A stretch of 64,000 nt of DNA from Marinobacter nanhaiticus D15-8W (GTDB lineage Bacteria; Pseudomonadota; Gammaproteobacteria; Pseudomonadales; Oleiphilaceae). Positions 57,639 through 64,000 of this stretch are shown piece by piece (the first letter of the stretch is position 1; every line of letters starts with the position of its first letter). Made by a program: the position numbers and the translations under genes. The stretch covers positions 62,001 to 126,000 of the forward strand of contig NZ_AP028878.1 in the NCBI RefSeq assembly GCF_036511935.1, given 5' to 3'. Below the pieces are notes generated by a model. That model was not told the DNA's origin. It did not search any database and worked only from the letters and a program-made list of their open reading frames with translations.

Positions 57639-58132
57639 TTGTGGAACTGGGGAACGGCATCGATATCTTCCTGCAACCCGGCGATTGGTATTTCGGTGAC
57701 GAGCACACGCGGATCCGCACTATTTTGGGTTCCTGTGTGGCGGTCTCTCTATGGCACCCGCGCTACCGGCGAGGCGGCATGTGCCACTACATGCTGCCTG
57801 GGACGAATGTCGAGGGGAGAACCCTCAATGGTCGTTATGGTGAAGACGCCCTGCAATTGCTGGTGCAGGAAATCATTCGCCACGGTGACCAACCCGGAGA
57901 CTATGAGGCCAAGCTGTTTGGCGGCGCGGACATGTTCGGGGCCGATACCAGGGACGAAACCGTAGCTTCGAGAAATATAAAGGCGGCGCACGCGTTGATC
58001 GCACGCCACGGCTTGCGGGTGAAGTCGCATAGCCTGGGCGGCAACCGTTATCGACAGCTGATATTCAAATTGGCGGATGGCAGTGTGTGGGTTCGCCATG
58101 GTAACGGTGCCGACTGCGAGGATGTGGCATGA
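57635..58132 (+). CDS. cheD: CheD receptor deamidase
   Basis: 165 residues. The CheD family signature [10 protein letters not shown] contains the catalytic Cys and is followed by GMCHYMLPG (catalytic His); [11 protein letters not shown] follows. It deamidates receptor glutamines, tuning sensitivity. Start and stop both overlap neighbours by four bases. Confidence 0.93.
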   Translation: MIVELGNGIDIFLQPGDWYFGDEHTRIRTILGSCVAVSLWHPRYRRGGMCHYMLPGTNVEGRTLNGRYGEDALQLLVQEIIRHGDQPGDYEAKLFGGADMFGADTRDETVASRNIKAAHALIARHGLRVKSHSLGGNRYRQLIFKLADGSVWVRHGNGADCEDVA

Positions 58133-59190
58133 ACCGGACCATCAAGGCCTTCATCGTGGACGATTCCGCAGTGGTGCGGCAGGTACTGGCGCAGATCCTG
58201 GCGGCGGATCCGGCGATCGAGATATCGGGCTCGGCGCCTGACCCCCTGTTTGCGTTGCAAAAAATGCAGAAGGACTGGCCGGACGTCATCGTGCTGGATG
58301 TGGAAATGCCGCGCATGGACGGTATTACGTTCCTGCGCAAACTGATGCAGGAGCGGCCTACGCCGGTGGTGATCTGTTCCACGCTCACTGAGAAGGGGGC
58401 CGACACCACGCTGCAGGCCATGTCCGCCGGCGCGGTGGATGTCATTACCAAGCCCAAGGTGGGGCTGAAGGATTTTCTGGAATCCGGCTCCCAGCACATG
58501 GTCCAGGTGATTAAGGCCGCAGCGCGGGCGCGTCTTGCACCGGTGACAGCAAAAGTGCCGGCAAGTCGACCGGCTCAGGACGTGTCGCCCACCAAGGCGC
58601 CCGCTATACCCTTGAGCCGAACGACTGACCAGGTGGTGGCGCTGGGCACCTCTACGGGCGGCACCCATGCCCTTGAAGCGGTCCTGACCCAGCTGCCGGC
58701 CGACTGCCCCGGCATCGTCGTCGTCCAGCATATGCCGGAGAAATTTACGGCTGCCTTTGCCGAGCGGCTGAACCACATCTGTCGTTGTGAGGTGCGTGAA
58801 GCGGTCGATGGCGATCGGGTGTTGCCGGGACTGGTCCTGATCGCGCCGGGCGGGCTGCATATGCAACTGCGACGGAGCGGGGCGCAGTATCGGGTTGGCG
58901 TGACGGATGGCCCAAGGGTCAATCGGCACAAGCCGTCGGTCGATGTGCTATTTCGTTCGGTCGCCAGCATCGCGGGACGCAATGCCCTGGGCATCATCAT
59001 GACAGGCATGGGGGATGATGGCGCCAACGGCTTGCTGGCCATGCGCCATGCCGGCGCCCATACCATCGCGCAGGACAAGGAAACCTCCGTCGTCTTCGGC
59101 ATGCCCCGGGAGGCCATCGAGCGCGGAGCAGCCGCAGAAATACTGCCTTTGCCCGCGATGGCGGAGGCCATTATTCAGCGTGGCCGCTAA
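58129..59190 (+). CDS. cheB: CheB methylesterase response regulator
   Basis: 353 residues: receiver domain with Asp57 ([11 protein letters not shown]) and a methylesterase domain with Ser in [10 protein letters not shown], His in [10 protein letters not shown] and Asp in GMGDDGANG. It removes receptor methyl groups when phosphorylated by CheA. Last gene of the tightly overlapping che operon. No cheZ is visible in the cluster. Confidence 0.95.
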   Translation: MNRTIKAFIVDDSAVVRQVLAQILAADPAIEISGSAPDPLFALQKMQKDWPDVIVLDVEMPRMDGITFLRKLMQERPTPVVICSTLTEKGADTTLQAMSAGAVDVITKPKVGLKDFLESGSQHMVQVIKAAARARLAPVTAKVPASRPAQDVSPTKAPAIPLSRTTDQVVALGTSTGGTHALEAVLTQLPADCPGIVVVQHMPEKFTAAFAERLNHICRCEVREAVDGDRVLPGLVLIAPGGLHMQLRRSGAQYRVGVTDGPRVNRHKPSVDVLFRSVASIAGRNALGIIMTGMGDDGANGLLAMRHAGAHTIAQDKETSVVFGMPREAIERGAAAEILPLPAMAEAIIQRGR

Positions 59191-59208
59191 CACGTCGCGA
59201 CAGGTTGC

Positions 59209-61047
59209 ATGAAGGCGTCCCATGTACGAAGCTTCAAGAAAGGGAATTCACAGGCATTTTCAATACCGTCACCACGACTGAGGGTAATGATGAGTGCATT
59301 GGATGCCATGCCTGGAGCGATGGTTCAGGTAGATAGGGAGGGCTACATCCACGACCTGAATGAGATGGCCCGCCACCTCGTTGATCAACTGCAATTGGGG
59401 GACTCGTTGCCGGAAACGCTTGATGCCGGCGCGGCCCGATACCTGAAACACCTTCTTGGCAATGGTGAACACGCAGGCAACACCCGCGAACTGGAGGCCC
59501 TTATCGGTCGCCGACGTTATCGTTTGGCGGTTGCCGGTCGCGCCGATCCAGCAGACCGACTGGTCATCAAGTTAACCGACATCACCGAGTTTCGTGAGCT
59601 TTCCGAACGCGTGGCCCTGAGTGAGCAGCGCTTTCGGTCATTGTTCTACGAAAATCCGGACGCGGTGTTCAGTCTCGATGTCGAAGGCCGCTTTATCGAT
59701 GCCAATCGCTGTACCCTGCATATGGTGGGCATAGCGACGGACGAACTGAAGCACAGCCATTGGGTCGATTTTGCCGATCCCGATGACCAGGATCGCATAC
59801 GAAGCAGTCTCGAGGCGGTGTTGTGCGGTGACTCGTCCAGTATCAGGTGTCGCGTGATACATCGGGATGGTCGAACCGTTCACGCTTATGTCACCCATGT
59901 ACCCATTCTCGTCGACGGCCATGTAGTTGGTGTGTTTGGTATTGCCCGTGACCGGACAGAGCACTACCGGCTGGAGGAAAGCCGCCGCTTACTCAGCGCC
60001 GCGATGGCGCGGGTCCAGGATGTCATCCTGATTACGGAGACGGGGCCGAGAGAAGATCCCGGGCCCGCTATCGTTTTCGTCAATGAAAGTGTCGAATCCA
60101 TTACCGGCTACCGTCCCGACGAACTCGTAGGGCGGTCAGCCCGCATACTCCATGGCCCCGACACTGATTTGGCGCGCCTTGATCGCATATGGGCTGCGCT
60201 CGAGGAGAGACAGCCCGTCCGGGAAGAGCTGGTGAATTATCGTAAGGACGGCACGCCGTTCTGGAATGAAATCGAGATTGTCCATATCCCCGCGCGAACG
60301 CCCGGGGAAAAGGAGTACTTTGCCTCCGTCCAGCGGGATATCACAGAGGCAAAACAGCGGGAACTTGAGTTGCGGCGGTCGAGGGAGGAGTTGAGGCGTC
60401 TCTATAAGGCCCAGGACAGCATGCTGGAGAAGGAGCGTCTACGTATAGCGCGCGATCTTCATGATGAGCTGGGCCAGACCCTGACGGCACTTAAGCTCGA
60501 TCTGGGTGTCGCGATTGCAGACAACGTCGAGTTGCCAACCGGGCACATACGGCGTTTGCAGGAACTGGTCCGTCTGGTGGACTCGACCATTGGCCAGGTT
60601 CGGGAAATCGCATCGAACCTGAGACCGGCCATGCTGGACGACCTTGGATTCGAATCTGCTGCGGAATGGTTTCTTGATCGTTGTGCAGGACGGGAGGGCA
60701 TTGATATTCGTTGGCACAAGCGCTTGGTTGATGGCAGTCGCACGACGGGCGAGACGGCAACGGTGCTGTATCGAATTCTGCAGGAGTGCATGACCAATAT
60801 CAGCCGCCACGCCAATGCGGCGGCGGTCACCATTGACTACGAAGAAACGCCGCACCGGGCAAAGCTGGTTGTCGAGGATGATGGCGTAGGCTTCGACCCG
60901 GGCACGAGGAACCACGAGGGGTTTGGGCTGGTGGGCATGCGCGAGCGAGTTGCCATGCTGGGCGGCGGTCTGTCGGTAGAGTCCAGCCCTGGAACCGGCA
61001 CCCGTGTACTGGTTACGCTGCCGCTTACGGGGTATGGAAATGATTAG
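59209..61047 (+). CDS. PAS-domain sensor histidine kinase (NarX/HisKA_3 type)
   Basis: About 612 residues, cytosolic: up to three PAS domains (around 27-140, 145-265, 270-400), a short coiled coil and a HisKA_3 domain with His418 (RIARDLHDELGQTLTAL). The ATPase domain contains LQECMTNISRHANAAAV, EDDGVGFDPG and GFGLVGMRERV. The ATG at 59290 (GAGGG five bases upstream) is an alternative start that would remove 27 residues. The next gene, overlapping its end, is the matching NarL-type regulator. It follows the che operon by 18 bases and may be co-transcribed with it. Confidence 0.92.
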   Translation: MKASHVRSFKKGNSQAFSIPSPRLRVMMSALDAMPGAMVQVDREGYIHDLNEMARHLVDQLQLGDSLPETLDAGAARYLKHLLGNGEHAGNTRELEALIGRRRYRLAVAGRADPADRLVIKLTDITEFRELSERVALSEQRFRSLFYENPDAVFSLDVEGRFIDANRCTLHMVGIATDELKHSHWVDFADPDDQDRIRSSLEAVLCGDSSSIRCRVIHRDGRTVHAYVTHVPILVDGHVVGVFGIARDRTEHYRLEESRRLLSAAMARVQDVILITETGPREDPGPAIVFVNESVESITGYRPDELVGRSARILHGPDTDLARLDRIWAALEERQPVREELVNYRKDGTPFWNEIEIVHIPARTPGEKEYFASVQRDITEAKQRELELRRSREELRRLYKAQDSMLEKERLRIARDLHDELGQTLTALKLDLGVAIADNVELPTGHIRRLQELVRLVDSTIGQVREIASNLRPAMLDDLGFESAAEWFLDRCAGREGIDIRWHKRLVDGSRTTGETATVLYRILQECMTNISRHANAAAVTIDYEETPHRAKLVVEDDGVGFDPGTRNHEGFGLVGMRERVAMLGGGLSVESSPGTGTRVLVTLPLTGYGND

Positions 61048-61675
61048 CGTCTATATCGCAGATGACCACAGTATCGTACGTGAAGGCATGCGTTCGCTGA
61101 TTACCTCCGCGCCAGACATGGAAGTGGTGGGAGAGGCGTCGGATGGCGATCAGGCCCTGCGGGAGATCCCCGGCTGCGAACCCACTGTCTTCCTTATGGA
61201 TATGACGATGCCTGGCTGTTCCGGCCTGCAACTGATCGAAACCATCCTGCGTCGAATGCCCAACCTTCGTGTGCTGGTGCTGAGCATGCATCAGGAAGAA
61301 CTCTATGCCACCCGGACCATTCGCGCCGGGGCCCATGGTTTCATTACCAAGACCCGCCCACCGGGTGAGCTGCTCGACGCCCTGCGACAGGTGGCCCGGG
61401 GTCAGATCTATATTCCTCTTGAACTGGCCCACAAGCTGGCCCGGGATGCGTTGATCGGGCATTCGGAAGATCTGCCCCACAATCGCCTGACCCAGCGCGA
61501 ATATGCGGTCTTCATCGATCTCGTCCAGGGCATGACCGTCAGCGATATCGCTGAGAAGCTGTATGTCAGCGCCAAGACCGTCAGTACCCATAAGGCCCGC
61601 CTTATGGAAAAGATGGACGCCAAGGGGATTTCAGATCTCGTGCGCTACGCCATGAACCATGGGCTTCTATCGTGA
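61034..61675 (+). CDS. NarL/FixJ-family response regulator
   Basis: 213 residues: receiver domain with Asp56 (FLMDMTMPG) and a C-terminal LuxR-type helix-turn-helix (LTQREYAVFIDLVQGMTVSDIAEKL, then VSTHKARLMEKM). It overlaps the end of the PAS kinase gene (start 61034 or 61040), so the two form one two-component system. Target genes are unknown. Confidence 0.93.
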   Translation: MEMISVYIADDHSIVREGMRSLITSAPDMEVVGEASDGDQALREIPGCEPTVFLMDMTMPGCSGLQLIETILRRMPNLRVLVLSMHQEELYATRTIRAGAHGFITKTRPPGELLDALRQVARGQIYIPLELAHKLARDALIGHSEDLPHNRLTQREYAVFIDLVQGMTVSDIAEKLYVSAKTVSTHKARLMEKMDAKGISDLVRYAMNHGLLS

Positions 61676-61787
61676 ACACTGCGACCTCTGCCGTGGAATT
61701 CAGTCATGACAAATTTTGACAGTAATTCCGGTGAATAAAGGTAGGATAGGCGGATTAGAGGCCCGAATTCGAGCGGGTCGCCAAGAC

Positions 61788-62210
61788 ATGCTAACGGCTG
61801 TGTTGACGGGTAGTGGCATCGATATGCTGACGGTGTTTTTCGTTGAAGATTCGACGGTCATGGGGCGTCGGTTGCGGCAACTGCTGGATCGTATCTCCGG
61901 TGTAGTTGTTGTCGGGCAAGCCCGTCATCTCCGGGATCTGATCCAGGCGGTAGATACTGCGAAACCGGATGTCGTGTTGCTGGACATCCGCCTGCCCGAT
62001 GGCCTCGGTTTCGATGCGATTGCCCCCTTACAGCAACTGGCCTCAGCGCCAAAGATCTTCATGGTGACCGCTCACAGCGATGCCCAATATCGGGCGCGAG
62101 CCAGCAGCCTGGACGTCGACGGTTTTTTCGACAAGGCCGCCGAGCTGGACGCGCTTAGTGCCCAACTATTGATGCTTTCGTCACAGAAGAGTCAGGCGCC
62201 GATGGCCTGA
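61788..62210 (+). CDS. Receiver-only response regulator
   Basis: About 140 residues holding only a receiver domain: phospho-acceptor Asp66 (VLLDIRLPDG), T-A in VTAHSD, and Lys in FFDKAAEL. Start 61788 is chosen by default; ATG 61824 or TTG 61716 are alternatives and no ribosome site is convincing. Lacking an output domain, it could be a phosphate sink or partner of the upstream two-component system or CheA. It converges with the hemerythrin gene. Confidence 0.8.
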   Translation: MLTAVLTGSGIDMLTVFFVEDSTVMGRRLRQLLDRISGVVVVGQARHLRDLIQAVDTAKPDVVLLDIRLPDGLGFDAIAPLQQLASAPKIFMVTAHSDAQYRARASSLDVDGFFDKAAELDALSAQLLMLSSQKSQAPMA

Positions 62211-62260
62211 ATGCAGGGGCCCATCGGCGACCATCGAACGTTTGCCGCCGCGTGGCGAAC

Positions 62261-62701
62261 CTAGTTCGCCAATTGCTCTTTCATGGTCTGGCGATAATCG
62301 TTTGCCAGCGAGGTTTTCTGCTCATCTGAGAGCGACTTGCCCGCCTGCTGGAACACTTCCTGTTCTTCCTCGTCCAGGTGATGATGCAGCTGGTCCTGCA
62401 GTTTTTTGGCCACGGCGAGCCAGTGTGGAGAGCTCATGTCGGTCGACTCCAGCTCTTCGATCATTTCGTCCATCTCATGATGTTCGGCCACGCTGTGCCG
62501 GGCCTTTTCCTGCGTCCGGTCGTCCTTCATCAGCGGCACATAGAAATGGCGCTCCTCGGCAGTGGCATGGCTGGTCAGCTCGGCTTTGACCTTGCTGAAC
62601 AACTCCTCGCGCCCTTCACTGTTTCCTTCTGTTTTGCACAGCAGGTCGATCAGGGTGCGCTGTTTATCGTGGTCCTCTCTCAAAGCTTCAAAGATGTTCA
62701 T
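62261..62701 (-). CDS. Hemerythrin-domain protein
   Basis: 146 residues with the di-iron hemerythrin pattern of repeated His and Glu: REDHDKQRTLIDLL, HATAEERHFYVPLM, EHHEMDEMIEEL and HHHLDEEEQEVFQQA. Bacterial hemerythrins bind O2, NO or iron; the exact ligand is unknown. A GGAG site lies 5 bases before the ATG. Its cytosolic, single-domain form has no fused signalling domain. Confidence 0.92.
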   Translation of the reverse strand: MNIFEALREDHDKQRTLIDLLCKTEGNSEGREELFSKVKAELTSHATAEERHFYVPLMKDDRTQEKARHSVAEHHEMDEMIEELESTDMSSPHWLAVAKKLQDQLHHHLDEEEQEVFQQAGKSLSDEQKTSLANDYRQTMKEQLAN

Positions 62702-63009
62702 AGTGACTCCGTTCTTCTATGGGTATGTGTCTCTTTAGAGCGTATTGATGGGTCTGTCTCCATGAAGTACGGATAAATCTGTCTGAGGATTTGTGAATCG
62801 TCTTTAACTCAGGTTGTTCGTGCAGCTAAGTTGGTTTAGTTATTTGATTTTAAATGCTTTTTACGGAGTTATTTTTTATTAATGTCTCGGCTGTCTTTTC
62901 GTAATCTGCGTATGCTTGCAAGAGCCTTCCGTCGTCCGCTATTGATAGGGTAGGTGTTGTTAACCACATGCCTGCCCAAAAACAGGGAATCTGAGAAAGG
63001 GAGACGACT
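62702..63009. other. AT-rich intergenic region upstream of divergent genes
   Basis: 308 bases between the hemerythrin gene (leftward) and the 86-residue protein (rightward). The central part (about 62830-62890) is strongly AT-rich, likely promoter DNA for both. No palindrome of note. No open frame with a ribosome site is seen. Confidence 0.5.
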
Positions 63010-63270
63010 ATGGCAGATAAAAGCGACTGGAAAACGGACCGGGAAAGGTATGAAGCCGCCTGGACCAAATACCAGGAAGTTGCAGACCGGGTATATGCCG
63101 CGTACGAAGACCTCGACAGCGGCGCACAGGACCAGGCACCGGCCAACGAGGATCTCTCCGAGCTTCAGGAGGCCTGGAAGGAACTCGAGAATGCCCGGGA
63201 GCGGCTTAACGAGAGCGCCAACGAACTGCACGAGCGGCATATGGCCCAGGGCAAGTCGATCTCGAATTAG
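63010..63270 (+). CDS. Small charged helical protein (86 aa)
   Basis: 86 residues, highly charged and almost wholly helical (WKTDRERYEAAWTKYQEVADRVYAAYEDLD, then ELQEAWKELENARERLNESANELHER). An AAAGGGAG ribosome site precedes the ATG. No family is recognised; the composition resembles small stress-related helical proteins. A short hairpin GGTGC-ATC-GCACC (63271-63283) follows its stop. Confidence 0.7.
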   Translation: MADKSDWKTDRERYEAAWTKYQEVADRVYAAYEDLDSGAQDQAPANEDLSELQEAWKELENARERLNESANELHERHMAQGKSISN

Positions 63271-63619
63271 GGTGCATCGCACCGCGGGCGCATAGCTCCC
63301 GGCATTTACGCACTTCGACTGTCTTATTCAACGGATGTGCCGCGCTGCGGCCATCCGGCATCTGCCTATGGACTTCCTACGCTCAACTTCCTTAATCCTT
63401 GCCGATTGCAATTAAGTTGAAATTAAGTGAAACCGCCGGTTGTCGACCGGCCGTCCAGCGATTTATCTTAACTCCTGACTTAATCGTTTAAGAGTTCCGG
63501 GCCGAGCAGCCCGTATGGTGCAGACAGGCGTTCCAATGTCCCTTCGTCTGCGAACTTAAAGCATTAAGTTGACCAATAGAGACCCGTTGAACCCGACAAC
63601 AACAAGATGAGGTTCTGTG
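63271..63619. promoter_or_regulatory. Promoter region of the ABC solute-binding gene
   Basis: 349 bases. Seven TTAAG or CTTAA motifs fall within 63391-63568, a dense cluster. A perfect GCCGGT-N5-ACCGGC hairpin lies at 63435-63451. A GAGG ribosome site is at the right end. No gene is called here. Confidence 0.5.
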
Positions 63620-64000
63620 ATGTCTACGCATATCAGCAAATGGATGCTGCTGGGGACTTTGGTGTCCGGCTTCTGGATGGCCTCGGCCCAGGCAGCGACA
63701 GTCACGATTTCCTGCGGCGCGGTCGGCGCCGAGCGCCAGATTTGCGAACAGGGCGCGTCGCAATGGGCGGAAGAGACCGGTAATGAAGTGAAGGTCGTCT
63801 CCACCCCCAACTCTTCCACCGAACGCCTTTCCCTCTACCAGCAACTGCTCGCGGCGCAATCCGCCGATGTGGATGTGTTCCAGATCGACGTGATCTGGCC
63901 CGGCATGCTGGCAGACAATTTCATCGACCTGAGCCAGTACAGCGACGGTGCCGAGAACGATCATTTCACAGCCCTGATCCGCAATAACACCGTCGACGAC
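63620..64000 (+). CDS. ABC transporter sugar-type solute-binding protein (N-terminal part)
   Basis: 127 codons are present before the window ends; the gene is truncated on the right. The signal peptide is MSTHISKWMLLGTLVSGFWM followed by ASAQA, cleaved near residue 25. The mature start TVTISCGAVGAERQICEQGA and LYQQLLAAQSADVDVFQIDV match SBP_bac_1 proteins that bind maltose, trehalose or alpha-glucosides. Permease and ATPase genes should follow to the right. A GAGG site lies 7 bases before the ATG. Confidence 0.88.
   Translation, partial: MSTHISKWMLLGTLVSGFWMASAQAATVTISCGAVGAERQICEQGASQWAEETGNEVKVVSTPNSSTERLSLYQQLLAAQSADVDVFQIDVIWPGMLADNFIDLSQYSDGAENDHFTALIRNNTVDD

Overview
The window reads as chromosomal DNA of a free-living, probably marine or halophilic gammaproteobacterium. 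Codon use is GC-rich, and the gene families (cyoABCDE, HscC with a J protein, HrpB, YtcJ amidohydrolase, oleate hydratase, NarL-type regulators, a large chemotaxis operon, several c-di-GMP enzymes) fit the Marinobacter/Pseudomonadales neighbourhood. That placement is inferred from gene content only. I see no rRNA, tRNA, insertion sequence, prophage or CRISPR array.

Left part (1-12.5 kb): an RND multidrug pump permease with its OprM-type channel (the membrane-fusion partner should lie before the window), a MipA-type outer membrane protein, helicase HrpB, two tiny envelope proteins, an HscC-type Hsp70 with its membrane-anchored J-like partner, and a LysE/RhtB exporter. Middle-left (12.5-29.6 kb): a GST-fold protein, a TetR/DUF2855 divergent pair, topoisomerase IB, an orphan sensor kinase lacking its phospho-acceptor histidine, a MarR-controlled siderophore-interacting flavoreductase with a very large palindromic operator, a CBS protein, a YtcJ amidohydrolase, two divergent paralogous phosphoribosyltransferases separated by tandem 17-bp repeats, a GAF-GGDEF protein, an M23 peptidase and a serine hydrolase.

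Middle (29.6-41.5 kb): a three-module ACP / fatty-acyl-AMP ligase / PlsC acyltransferase protein, the complete cytochrome bo3 oxidase operon cyoABCDE with a strong terminator, a YIP1 membrane protein, and a PAS-GGDEF-EAL protein. 41.9-47.4 kb holds a solute-binding-like protein, two small coiled-coil proteins, a membrane NIT-domain protein 4 nt downstream of a chemoreceptor with no sensor domain of its own, and a GNAT-nitrilase fusion, followed by an inverted pair of REP-like elements.

Right part (47.4-64 kb): an oleate hydratase and a zinc alcohol dehydrogenase that could act in sequence on unsaturated fatty acids; a compact chemosensory operon mcp-cheY-STAS-cheA-mcp-cheW-cheR-cheD-cheB, mostly with stop/start overlaps, whose CheA carries a tandem motif resembling the MshEN c-di-GMP-binding signature; a PAS kinase/NarL-type regulator pair and a receiver-only protein; a hemerythrin protein; a small charged protein; and the start of an ABC transporter solute-binding protein cut by the window end.

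The most interesting points are the MshEN-like CheA, the His-to-Gln sensor kinase, the split NIT/chemoreceptor pair, the repeats between the phosphoribosyltransferases, the inverted REP-like pair and the nested MarR operator.
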